Positions 1-12,416 of a DNA stretch of 64,000 nucleotides are shown here, piece by piece. The DNA is taken from positions 149,962,746 through 150,026,745 of the forward strand of contig OW121846.1 in NCBI GenBank assembly GCA_933228895.1. Reading direction: 5' to 3'. Every line of letters starts with the position of its first letter. Position 1 is the stretch's first letter. Below the pieces are notes generated by a model. The model was not told the DNA's origin, did no database searches, and worked only from the letters and a program-made list of their open reading frames with translations. The translations under genes and the position numbers were made by a program. Origin of the DNA: Platycnemis pennipes (Eukaryota > Arthropoda > Insecta > Odonata > Platycnemididae).

Positions 1-104
1 TAAATTCATATACCTGTCATGAATAGTAAAACAGCAAATCGTTGTTCATTGTAAATATGGCGATGGTACGTTGGCACGGTGGATGAGTGATTTCTAAGAT
101 TTTT

Positions 105-115
105 GGAGTCGAACC
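105..115 (-). promoter_or_regulatory. Pol III B-box-like motif in the satellite (representative copy; recurs every 180 bp)
   Basis: Read on the minus strand this is GGTTCGACTCC, a full match to the eukaryotic Pol III B-box consensus GGTTCGANTCC. The bases before it read GGAGGTCGTG, so the 18 nt GGTCGTGGGTTCGACTCC resemble the variable loop and T-arm of a tRNA. The core GTTCGACTCC is kept in most monomers; common variants alter only the flank (GAGTTCGACTCC). The T-stem does not close (CCAAA instead of CCCAC), so this is not a working tRNA. No convincing A box is present upstream. Function as a TFIIIC site is inference. Confidence 0.55.
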
Positions 116-178
116 CACGACATCCTGGTATGATGCGAGAACTGCTTCCAAAAGGCCCTCATATCCTTTATACAGGGT

Positions 179-184
179 AAAAAA
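179..184 (-). terminator. T6 run, possible Pol III terminator in the satellite (representative)
   Basis: Six A residues on the plus strand give TTTTTT on the minus strand, about 100 nt downstream of the B-box-like motif of the same unit (285-295). Runs of four or more T terminate Pol III. Most units keep five or six T; the AATATTCAT and AATAAATTC variants shorten or break the run. Use as a terminator is inference. Confidence 0.3.
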
Positions 185-344
185 TTCATATACCTGTCTT
201 GAATAGTAAAACAGCAAATCGTGGTTCATTGTAAATACTGCGATGGTACGTTGGCGCGGTGGATGTGTGATTTCTAAGATTTTTGGAGTCGAACCCACGA
301 CCTCCGGGTGTGATGCGAGAAATTCTTCCATAAGGCCCTCATAT

Positions 345-352
345 CCTTTATA
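345..352 (-). promoter_or_regulatory. TATA-like word upstream of the satellite B box (representative)
   Basis: On the minus strand the bases read TATAAAGG, about 50 nt upstream of the B-box-like motif at 285-295 of the same unit. This is one of the main variable sites between monomers: other units have TATTAAGC or TATTAAGG, TATAGAGG or TATAATGG. It may be chance; it is listed because of its fixed position relative to the B box and T-run. Confidence 0.25.
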
Positions 353-2700
353 CAGGGTAAAAAATTCATATACCTGTCTTGAATAGTAAAACAGCAAATC
401 GTGGTTCATTGTAAATATGGCGATGATACGTTGGCGCGGTGGATGTGTGAATTTTAAGATTTTTGGAGTCGAACTCACGACCTCTGCGTCTGATGCGAGA
501 CCTGCTTCCAAAAGGACCTTATATGCTTTATACAGATTAAAAAATTCATATACCTGTCTTGAATAGTAAAACAGCAAATCGTGGTTCATTGTAAATATGG
601 CGATGGTACGTTTGCGCGGTGGATGTGTGATTTCTAAGATTTTTGGAGTCGAACCCACGACCTCCGGGTGTGATGCGAGAAATTCTTCCATAAGGCCTTC
701 ATATCCTTTATACAGGGTAAAATATTCATATACCTGTCTTGAATAGTAAAACAGCAAATCGTGGTTCATTGTAAATATGGCGATGGTACGTTGGCGCGGT
801 GGATGTGTGAATTTTAAGATTTTTGGAGTCGAACTCACGACCTCTGCGTCTGATGCGAGACCTGCTTCCAAAAGGACCTTATATGCTTTATACAGGGTAA
901 AAAATTCATATACCTGTCTTGAATAGTAAAACAGCAAATCGTGGTTCATTGTAAATATGGCGATGGTACGTTGGCGCGGTGGATGTGTGAATTTTAAGAT
1001 TTTTGGAGTCGAACTCATGACCTCTGCGTCTGATGCGAGACCTGCTTCCAAAAGGACCTTATATGCTTTATACAGATTAAAAAATTCATATACCTGTCTT
1101 GAATAGTAAAACAGCAAATCGTGGTTCATTGTAAATATGGCGATGGTAGGTTTGCGCGGTGGATGTGTGATTTCTAAGATTTTTGGAGTCGAACCCACGA
1201 CCTCCGGGTGTGATGCGAGAAATTCTTCCATAAGGCCCTCATATCCTTTATACAGGGTAAAATATTCATATACCTGTCTTGAATAGTAAAACAGCAAATC
1301 GTGCTTCATTGTAAATATGGCGATGGTACGTTGGCGCGGTGGATGTGTGAATTTTAAGATTTTTGGAGTCGAACTCACGACCTCTGCGTCTGATGCGAGA
1401 CCTGCTTCCAAAAGGACCTTATATGCTTTATACAGGGTAAAAAATTCATATACCTGTCTTGAATAGTAAAACAGCAAATCGTGGTTCATTGTAAATATGG
1501 CGATGGTACGTTGGCGCGGTGGATGTGTGATTTTTAAGATTTTTGGAGTCGAACCCACGACCTCCGGGTGTGATGCGAGAAATTCTTCCAAAAGGCCCTC
1601 ATATCCTCTATACAGGGTAAAAAATTCATATACCTGTCATGAATAGTAAAACAGCAAATCGTGGTTCATTGAAAATATGGCGAAGGTACGTTTTCGCGGT
1701 GGATGTGTGATTTCTAAGATTTTTGGAGTCGAACCCACGACCTACGGGTGTGATGCGAGAATTTCTTCCAAAAGGCTCTCATATCCTTTATACAGGGTAA
1801 AAAATTCATATACCTGTCTTGAATAGTAAAACAGCAAATCGTGGTTCATTGTAAATATGGCGATGGTACGTTGGCGCGGTGGATGTGTGATTTTTAAGAT
1901 TTTTGGAGTCGAACCGACGACCTCCGGGCGTGATGCGAGAAATTCTTCCAAAAGGCCCTCATATCCTTTATACAGGGTAAAAAATTCATATACCTGTCAT
2001 GAATAGTAAAACAGCAAATCGTGGTTCATTGAAAATATGGCGAAGGTACGTTTTCGCGGTGGATGTGTGATTTCTAAGATTTTTGGAGTCGAACCCACGA
2101 CCTCCGGGTGTGATGCGAGAATTTCTTCCAAAAGGCCCTCATATCCTTTATACAGGGTAATAAATTCATATACCTGTCTTGAATAGTAAAACAGCAAATC
2201 GTGGTTCATTGTAAATATGGCGATGGTACGTTTGCGCGGTGGATGTGTGATTTCTAAGATTTTTGGAGTCGAACTCACGACCTCCGGGTGTGATGCGAGA
2301 CCTGCTTCCAAAAAGCCCTTATATGCTTAATACAGGGTAAAAAATTCATATACCTGTCTTGAATAGTAAAACAGCAAATCGTGGTTAATTTAAATATGGC
2401 GATGATACGTTTGCGCGGTGGATGTGTGATTTCTAAGATTTTTGGAGTCGAACCCACGACATCCGGGTGTGATGCGAGAAATTCTTCCAAAAGGCCCTCA
2501 TATCCATTATACAGGGTAAAAAATTCATATACCTGTCATGAATAGTAAAACAGCAAATCGTGGTTCATTGAAAATATGGCGAAGGTACGTTTTCGCGGTG
2601 GATGTGTGATTTCTAAGATTTTTGGAGTCGAACCCACGATCTCCGGGTGTGATATGAGACCTGCTTCCAAAAGGCCCTCATATCCTCTATACAGGGTAAA

Positions 2701-5700
2701 AAATTCATATACCTGTCATGAATAGTAAAACAGCAAATCGTGGTTCATTGAAAATATGGCGAAGGTACGTTTTCGCGGTGGATGTGTGATTTCTAAGATT
2801 TTTGGAGTCGAACCCACGACCTCCGGGTGTGATGCGAGAAATTCTTCCAAAAGGCCCTCATATCCATTATACAGGGTAAAAAATTCATATACCTGTCTTG
2901 AATAGTAAAACAGCAAATCGTGGTTCATTGTAAATATGGCGATGGTACGTTGACGCGGTGGAAGCGAGTTTTCTAAGATTTTTGGAGTCGAACCCACGAC
3001 CTCTGGGTGTGATGCGAGAAATTCTTCCAAAAGACCTCATATCCTCTATACAGGGTAAAAAATTCATATACCTGTCATGAATAGTAAAACAGCAAATCGT
3101 GGTTCATTGAAAATATGGCGAAGGTACGTTTTCGCGGTGGATGTGTGATTTCTAAGATTTTTGGAGTCGAACCCACGACCTCCGGGTGTGATATGAGACC
3201 TGCTTCCAAAAGGCCCTCATATCCTCTATACAGGGTAAAAAATTCATATACCTGTCATGAATAGTAAAACAGCAAATCGTGGTTCATTAAAAATATGGCG
3301 AAGGTACGTTTTCGCGGTGGTTGTGTGATTTCTAAGATTTTTGGAGTCGAACCCACGACCTCCGGGTGTGATGCGAGAAATTCTTCCAAAAGGCACTCAT
3401 ATCCATTATACAGGGTAAAAAATTCATATACCTGTCTTGAATAGTAAAACAGCAAATCGTGGTTCATTGTAAATATGGCGATGGTACGTTGACGCGGTGG
3501 AAGCGAGTTTTCTAAGATTTTTGGAGTCGAACCCACGACCTCCGGGTGTGATGCGAGACCTGCTTCCAAAAAGCCCTCATATCCTTAATACAGGGTAAAA
3601 AATTCATATACCTGTCATGAATAGTAAAACAGCAAATCGTGGTTCATTGTAAATATGGCGATGGTACGTTTCCGCGGTGGATGTGTGATTTCTAAGATTT
3701 TTGGAGTCGAACCCACGACCTCCGGGTGTGATGCGAGAAATTCTTCCAAAAGGCCCTCATATCCATTATACAGGGTAAAAAATTCATATACCTGTCTTGA
3801 ATAGTAAAACAGCAAATCGTGGTTCATTGTAAATATGGCGATGGTACGTTGACGCGGTGGAAGCGAGTTTTCTAAGATTTTTGGAGTCGAACCCACGACC
3901 TCCGGGTGTGATGCGAGAAATTCTTCCAAAAGGCCCTCATATCCTCTATACAGGGTAAAAAATTCATATACCTGTCATGAATAGTAAAACAGCAAATCGT
4001 GGTTCATTGAAAATATGGCGAAGGTACGTTTTCGCGGTGGATGTGTGATTTCTAAGATTTTTGGAGTCGAACCCACGACCTCCGGGTGTGATATGAGACC
4101 TGCTTCCAAAAGGCCCTCATATTCTCTATACAGGGTAAAAAATTCATATACCTGTCATGAATAGTAAAACAGCAAATCGTGGTTCATTGAAAATATGGCG
4201 AAGGTACGTTTTCGGGGTGGATGTGTGATTTCTAAGATTTTTGGAGTCGAACCCACGACCTCCGGGTGTGATGCGAGAAATTCTTCCAAAAGGCCCTCAT
4301 ATCCTTTATACAGGGTAAAAAATTCATAGATCTGTCTCCAATAGTAAAAAAGAAAATCGTGGTTCACTGTAAATATGGCGATGGAACGTTGGCGCGGTGG
4401 ATGTGTGACTTTTAAGATTTTTGGAGTCGAACTTACGACCTCCGGGTGTGATACGAGAACTGCTTCCAAAAGGCCCTCATATCCTTTATACAGGGTAATA
4501 AATTCATAGATCTGTCTCCAAAAGTAAAAAAGGGAATCGTGGTTCATTGTAAATATGGCGATGGAACGTTGGCGCGGTGGATGTGTGATTTCTAAGATTT
4601 TTGGAGTCGAACTCACCACCTCTGCGTCTGATGCGAGACCTGCTTCCAAAAAGCCAATCATATGCTTAATACAGGGTAAAATATTCATATACCTGTCATG
4701 AATAGTAAAACAGCAAATCGTGGTTCATTGAAAATATGGCGAAGGTACGTTTTCGCGGTGGATGTGTGATTTCTAAGATTTTTGGAGTCGAACCCACGAC
4801 CTCCGGGTGTGATGCGAGAAATTCTTCCAAAAGGCCCTCATATCCATTATACAGGGTAAAAAATTCATATACCTGTCTTGAATAGTAAAACAGCAAATCG
4901 TGGTTCATTGTAAATATGGCGATGGTACGTTGACGCGGTGGAAGCGAGTTTTCTAAGATTTTTGGAGTCGAACCCACGACCTCTGGGTGTGATGCGAGAA
5001 ATTCTTCCAAAAGGCCCTCATATCCTCTATACAGGGTAAAAAATTCATATACCTGTCATGAATAGTAAAACAGCAAATCGTGGTTCATTGAAAATATGGC
5101 GAAGGTACGTTTTCGCGGTGGATGTGTGATTTCTAAGATTTTTGGAGTCGAACCCACGACCTCCGGGTGTGATATGAGACCTGCTTCCAAAAGGCCCTCA
5201 TATCCTCTATACAGGGTAAAAAATTCATATACCTGTCATGAATAGTAAAACAGCAAATCGTGGTTCATTGAAAATATGGCGAAGGTACGTTTTCGCGGTG
5301 GTTGTGTGATTTCTAAGATTTTTGGAGTCGAACCCACGACCTCCGGGTGTGATGCGAGAAATTCTTCCAAAAGGCACTCATATCCATTATACAGGGTAAA
5401 AAATTCATATACCTGTCTTGAATAGTAAAACAGCAAATCGTGGTTCATTGTAAATATGGCGATGGTACGTTGACGCGGTGGAAGCGAGTTTTCTAAGATT
5501 TTTGGAGTCGAACCCACGACCTCCGGGTGTGATGCGAGACCTGCTTCCAAAAAGCCCTCATATCCTTAATACAGGGTAAAAAATTCATATACCTGTCATG
5601 AATAGTAAAACAGCAAATCGTGGTTCATTGTAAATATGGCGATGGTACGTTTCCGCGGTGGATGTGTGATTTCTAAGATTTTTGGAGTCGAACCCACGAC

Positions 5701-8700
5701 CTCCGGGTGTGATGCGAGAAATTCTTCCAAAAGGCCCTCATATCCATTATACAGGGTAAAAAATTCATATACCTGTCTTGAATAGTAAAACAGCAAATCG
5801 TGGTTCATTGTAAATATGGCGATGGTACGTTGACGCGGTGGAAGCGAGTTTTCTAAGATTTTTGGAGTCGAACCCACGACCTCCGGGTGTGATGCGAGAA
5901 ATTCTTCCAAAAGGCCCTCATATCCTCTATACAGGGTAAAAAATTCATATACCTGTCATGAATAGTAAAACAGCAAATCGTGGTTCATTGAAAATATGGC
6001 GAAGGTACGTTTTCGCGGTGGATGTGTGATTTCTAAGATTTTTGGAGTCGAACCCACGACCTCCGGGTGTGATATGAGACCTGCTTCCAAAAGGCCCTCA
6101 TATTCTCTATACAGGGTAAAAAATTCATATACCTGTCATGAATAGTAAAACAGCAAATCGTGGTTCATTGAAAATATGGCGAAGGTACGTTTTCGGGGTG
6201 GATGTGTGATTTCTAAGATTTTTGGAGTCGAACCCACGACCTCCGGGTGTGATGCGAGAAATTCTTCCAAAAGGCCCTCATATCCTTTATACAGGGTAAA
6301 AAATTCATAGATCTGTCTCCAATAGTAAAAAAGAAAATCGTGGTTCACTGTAAATATGGCGATGGAACGTTGGCGCGGTGGATGTGTGACTTTTAAGATT
6401 TTTGGAGTCGAACTTACGACCTCCGGGTGTGATACGAGAACTGCTTCCAAAAGGCCCTCATATCCTTTATACAGGGTAATAAATTCATAGATCTGTCTCC
6501 AAAAGTAAAAAAGGGAATCGTGGTTCATTGTAAATATGGCGATGGAACGTTGGCGCGGTGGATGTGTGATTTCTAAGATTTTTGGAGTCGAACTCACCAC
6601 CTCTGCGTCTGATGCGAGACCTGCTTCCAAAAAGCCATTATATGCTTAATACAGGGTAAAATATTCATATACCTGTCATGAATAGTAAAACAGCAAATCG
6701 TGGTTCATTGAAAATATGGCGAAGGTACGTTTTCGCGGTGGATGTGTGATTTCTAAGATTTTTGGAGTCGAACCCACGACCTCCGGGTGTGATGCGAGAA
6801 ATTCTTCCAAAAGGCCCTCATATCCATTATACAGGGTAAAAAATTCATATACCTGTCTTGAATAGTAAAACAGCAAATCGTGGTTCATTGTAAATATGGC
6901 GATGGTACGTTGACGCGGTGGAAGCGAGTTTTCTAAGATTTTTGGAGTCGAACCCACGACCTCTGGGTGTGATGCGAGAAATTCTTCCAAAAGGCCCTCA
7001 TATCCTCTATACAGGGTAAAAAATTCATATACCTGTCATGAATAGTAAAACAGCAAATCGTGGTTCATTGAAAATATGGCGAAGGTACGTTTTCGCGGTG
7101 GATGTGTGATTTCTAAGATTTTTGGAGTCGAACCCACGACCTCCGGGTGTGATATGAGACCTGCTTCCAAAAGGCCCTCATATCCTCTATACAGGGTAAA
7201 AAATTCATATACCTGTCATGAATAGTAAAACAGCAAATCGTGGTTCATTGAAAATATGGCGAAGGTACGTTTTCGCGGTGGTTGTGTGATTTCTAAGATT
7301 TTTGGAGTCGAACCCACGACCTCCGGGTGTGATGCGAGAAATTCTTCCAAAAGGCACTCATATCCATTATACAGGGTAAAAAATTCATATACCTGTCTTG
7401 AATAGTAAAACAGCAAATCGTGGTTCATTGTAAATATGGCGATGGTACGTTGACGCGGTGGAAGCGAGTTTTCTAAGATTTTTGGAGTCGAACCCACGAC
7501 CTCCGGGTGTGATGCGAGACCTGCTTCCAAAAAGCCCTCATATCCTTAATACAGGGTAAAAAATTCATATACCTGTCATGAATAGTAAAACAGCAAATCG
7601 TGGTTCATTGTAAATATGGCGATGGTACGTTTCCGCGGTGGATGTGTGATTTCTAAGATTTTTGGAGTCGAACCCACGACCTCCGGGTGTGATGCGAGAA
7701 ATTCTTCCAAAAGGCCCTCATATCTATTATACAGGGTAAAAAATTCATATACCTGTCTTGAATAGTAAAACAGCAAATTGTGGTTCATTGTAAATATGGC
7801 GATGGTACGTTGACGCGGTGGAAGCGAGTTTTCTAAGATTTTTGGAGTCGAACCCACGACCTCCGGGTGTGATGCGAGAAATTCTTCCAAAAGGCCCTCA
7901 TATCCTCTATACAGGGTAAAAAATTCATATACCTGTCATGAATAGTAAAACAGCAAATCGTGGTTCATTGAAAATATGGCGAAGGTACGTTTTCGCGGTG
8001 GATGTGTGATTTCTAAGATTTTTGGAGTCGAACCCACGACCTGCGGGTGTGATATGAGACCTGCTTCCAGAAGGCCCTCATATCCTTTATACAGGGTAAA
8101 AAATTCATATACCTGTCATGAATAGTAAAACAGCAAATCGTGGTTCATTGAAAATATGGCGAAGGTACGTTTTCGGGGTGGATGTGTGATTTCTAAGATT
8201 TTTGGAGTCGAACCCACGACCTCCGGGTGTGATGCGAGAAATTCTTCCAAAAGGCCCTCATATCCTTTATACAGGGTAAAAAATTCATAGATCTGTCTCC
8301 AATAGTAAAAAGAAAATCGTGGTTCACTGTAAATATGGCGATGGAACGTTGGCGCGGTGGATGTGTGACTTTTAAGATTTTTGGAGTCGAACTTACGACC
8401 TCCGGGTGTGATACGAGAACTGCTTCCAAAAGGCCCTCATATCCTTTATACAGGGTAATAAATTCATAGATCTGTCTCCAAAAGTAAAAAAGGGAATCGT
8501 GGTTCATTGTAAATATGGCGATGGAACGTTGGCGCGGTGGATGTGTGATTTCTAAGATTTTTGGAGTCGAACTCACCACCTCTGCGTCTGATGCGAGACC
8601 TGCTTCCAAAAAGCCATTATATGCTTAATACAGGGTAAAATATTCATATACCTGTCATGAATAGTAAAACAGCAAATCGTGGTTCATTGAAAATATGGCG

Positions 8701-11700
8701 AAGGTACGTTTTCGCGGTGGATGTGTGATTTCTAAGATTTTTGGAGTCGAACCCACGACCTCCGGGTGTGATGCGAGAAATTCTTCCAAAAGGCCCTCAT
8801 ATCCATTATACAGGGTAAAAAATTCATATACCTGTCTTGAATAGTAAAACAGCAAATCGTGGTTCATTGTAAATATGGCGATGGTACGTTGACGCGGTGG
8901 AAGCGAGTTTTCTAAGATTTTTGGAGTCGAACCCACGACCTCTGGGTGTGATGCGAGAAATTCTTCCAAAAGGCACTCATATCCATTATACAGGGTAAAA
9001 AATTCATATACCTGTCTTGAATAGTAAAACAGCAAATCGTGGTTCATTGTAAATATGGCGATGGTACGTTGACGCGGTGGAAGCGAGTTTTCTAAGATTT
9101 TTGGAGTCGAACCCACGACCTCCGGGTGTGATGCGAGACCTGCTTCCAAAAAGCCCTCATATCCTTAATACAGGGTAAAAAATTCATATACCTGTCATGA
9201 ATAGTAAAACAGCAAATCGTGGTTCATTGTAAATATGGCGATGGTACGTTTCCGCGGTGGATGTGTGATTTCTAAGATTTTTGGAGTCGAACCCACGACC
9301 TCCGGGTGTGATGCGAGAAATTCTTCCAAAAGGCCCTCATATCTATTATACAGGGTAAAAAATTCATATACCTGTCTTGAATAGTAAAACAGCAAATTGT
9401 GGTTCATTGTAAATATGGCGATGGTACGTTGACGCGGTGGAAGCGAGTTTTCTAAGATTTTTGGAGTCGAACCCACGACCTCCGGGTGTGATGCGAGAAA
9501 TTCTTCCAAAAGGCCCTCATATCCTCTATACAGGGTAAAAAATTCATATACCTGTCATGAATAGTAAAACAGCAAATCGTGGTTCATTGAAAATATGGCG
9601 AAGGTACGTTTTCGCGGTGGATGTGTGATTTCTAAGATTTTTGGAGTCGAACCCACGACCTGCGGGTGTGATATGAGACCTGCTTCCAAAAGGCCCTCAT
9701 ATCCTTTATACAGGGTAAAAAATTCATATACCTGTCATGAATAGTAAAACAGCAAATCGTGGTTCATTGAAAATATGGCGAAGGTACGTTTTCGGGGTGG
9801 ATGTGTGATTTCTAAGATTTTTGGAGTCGAACCCACGACCTCCGGGTGTGATGCGAGAAATTCTTCCAAAAGGCCCTCATATCCTTTATACAGGGTAAAA
9901 AATTCATAGATCTGTCTCCAATAGTAAAAAGAAAATCGTGGTTCACTGTAAATATGGCGATGGAACGTTGGCGCGGTGGATGTGTGACTTTTAAGATTTT
10001 TGGAGTCGAACTTACGACCTCCGGGTGTGATACGAGAACTGCTTCCAAAAGGCCCTCATATCCTTTATACAGGGTAATAAATTCATAGATCTGTCTCCAA
10101 AAGTAAAAAAGGGAATCGTGGTTCATTGTAAATATGGCGATGGAACGTTGGCGCGGTGGATGTGTGATTTCTAAGATTTTTGGAGTCGAACTCACCACCT
10201 CTGCGTCTGATGCGAGACCTGCTTCCAAAAAGCCATTATATGCTTAATACAGGGTAAAATATTCATATACCTGTCATGAATAGTAAAACAGCAAATCGTG
10301 GTTCATTGAAAATATGGCGAAGGTACGTTTTCGCGGTGGATGTGTGATTTCTAAGATTTTTGGAGTCGAACCCACGACCTCCGGGTGTGATGCGAGAAAT
10401 TCTTCCAAAAGGCCCTCATATCCATTATACAGGGTAAAAAATTCATATACCTGTCTTGAATAGTAAAACAGCAAATCGTGGTTCATTGTAAATATGGCGA
10501 TGGTACGTTGACGCGGTGGAAGCGAGTTTTCTAAGATTTTTGGAGTCGAACCCACGACCTCTGGGTGTGATGCGAGAATTTCTTCCAAAAGGCCCTCATA
10601 TCCTCTATACAGGGTAAAAAATTCATATACCTGTCATGAATAGTAAAACAGCAAATCGTGGTTCATTGAAAATATGGCGAAGGTACGTTTTCGCGGTGGA
10701 TGCGTGATTTCTAAGATTTTTGGAGTCGAACCCACGACCTCCGGGTGTGATATGAGACCTGCTTCCAAAAGGCCCTCATATCCTCTATACAGGGTAAAAA
10801 ATTCATATACCTGTCATGAATAGTAAAACAGCAAATCGTGGTTCATTGAAAATATGGCGAAGGTACGTTTTCGCGGTGGTTGTGTGATTTCTAAGATTTT
10901 TGGAGTCGAACTCACGACCTCCGGGTGTGAAGCGAGAAATTCTTCCAAAAGGCCCTCATATCCATTATACAGGGTAAAAAATTCATATACCTGTCTTGAA
11001 TAGTAAAACAGCAAATCGTGGTTCATTGTAAATATGGCGATGGTACGTTGACGCGGTGGAAGCGAGTTTTCTAAGATTTTTGGAGTCGAACCCACGACCT
11101 CCGGGTGTGATGCGAGACCTGCTTCCAAAAAGCCCTCATATCCTTAATACAGGGTAAAAAATTCATATACCTGTCATGAATAGTAAAACAGCAAATCGTG
11201 GTTCATTGTAAATATGGCGATGGTACGTTTCCGCCGTGGATGTGTGATTTCTAAGATTTTTGGAGTCGAACCCACGACCTCCGGGTGTGATGCGAGAAAT
11301 TCTTCCAACAGGCCCTCATATCCATTATACAGGGTAAAAAATTCATATACCTGTCTTGAATAGTAAAACAGCAAATCGTGGTTCATTGTAAATATGGCGA
11401 TGGTACGTTGACGCGGTGGAAGCGAGTTTTCTAAGATTTTTGGAGTCGAACCCACGGCCTCCGGGTGTGATGCGAGAAATTCTTCCAAAAGGCCCTCATA
11501 TCCTCTATACAGGGTAAAAAATTCATATACCTGTCATGTATAGTAAAACAGCAAATCGTGGTTCATTGAAAATATGGCGAAGGTACGTTTTCGCGGTGGA
11601 TGTGTGATTTCTAAGATTTTTGGAGTCGAACCCACGACCTCCGGGTGTGATATGAGTCCTGCTTCCAAAAGGCCCTCATATCCTCTATACAGGGTAAAAA

Positions 11701-12416
11701 ATTCATATACCTGTCATGAATAGTAAAACAGCAAATCGTGGTTCATTGAAAATATGGCGAAGGTACGTTTTCGGGGTGGATGTGTGATTTCTAAGATTTT
11801 TGGAGTCGAACCCACGACCTCCGGGTGTGATGCGAGAAATTCTTCCAAAAGGCCCTCATATCCTTTATACAGGGTAAAAAATTCATAGATCTGTCTCCAA
11901 TAGTAAAAAAGGGAATCGTGGTTCACTGTAAATATGGCGATGGGACGTTGGCGCGGTGGATGTGTGATTTTTAAGATTTTTGGAGTCGAACCCACGACCT
12001 CCGGGTGTGATACGAGAACTGCTTCCAAAAGGCCCTCATATCCTTTATACAGGGTAAAAAATTCATATACCTGTCTTGAATAGTAAAACAGCAAATCATG
12101 GTTCATTGTAAATATGGCGATGGTACGTTTGCGCGGTGTATGTGTGATTTCTAAGATTTTTGGAGTCGAACCCACGACCTCCGGGTGTGATGCGAGAAAT
12201 TCTTCCAAAAGGCCCTCATATCCTTTATACAGGGTAATAAATTCATAGATCTGTCTCCAAAAGTAAAAAAGGGAATCGTGGTTCATTGTAAATATGGCGA
12301 TGGAACGTTGGCGCGGTGGATGTGTGATTTCTAAGATTTTTGGAGTCGAACTCACCACATCTGCGTCTGGTGCGAGACCTGCTTCCAAAAAGCCATTATA
12401 TGCTTAATACAGGGTA
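2701..12416. repeat. Satellite block B: 1,980-bp (11-mer) higher-order repeat
   Basis: Copies run roughly 2,701-4,680, 4,681-6,660 and 6,661-8,639, then a 9-mer copy at 8,640-10,258 and a longer variant to 12,416. Adjacent copies look almost identical base by base, for example 4,741-6,600 against 6,721-8,580. The block is marked by units with GGAAGCGAGTTTTC near the middle and by paired AGATCTGTCTCC units. The 9-mer copy lacks exactly two monomers, with the junction around 8,960-8,995. The high identity of multi-kilobase copies points to recent unequal exchange or segmental amplification. Confidence 0.88.

Larger units (their letters stand above)
17..1591 (-). other. Satellite open frame (524 codons) at the left edge, probably not a gene
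   Basis: Nearly nine monomers without a stop. The frame closes at the TGA created by the CATGAATAG variant (minus strand TCATGA) near position 20. The same variant, and TTAATACAG (minus strand TATTAA), account for most breaks elsewhere in the array. Nothing beyond the satellite repeat is encoded. Confidence 0.12.
1..2520. repeat. Satellite block A: 540-bp (3-mer) higher-order repeat
   Basis: Fourteen monomers. A trimeric period is visible: the rare ending CAGATTAA occurs at 531-540 and again at 1,071-1,080, and the variant start AATATTCATA occurs at 721 and 1,261, each 540 bp apart. Most units carry the CTTGAATAG form rather than CATGAATAG, so the minus-strand frame stays open from 1,591 to 17. 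The last unit has a 1-bp deletion near 2,390 (GGTTAATTTAAAT) that recurs far away in block D. Confidence 0.8.

Noticed and set aside
81..130. A functional tRNA gene in the satellite
   Set aside because: Only the variable-loop/T-loop part looks tRNA-like; the T-stem and anticodon stem do not pair and no acceptor stem or A box is present.
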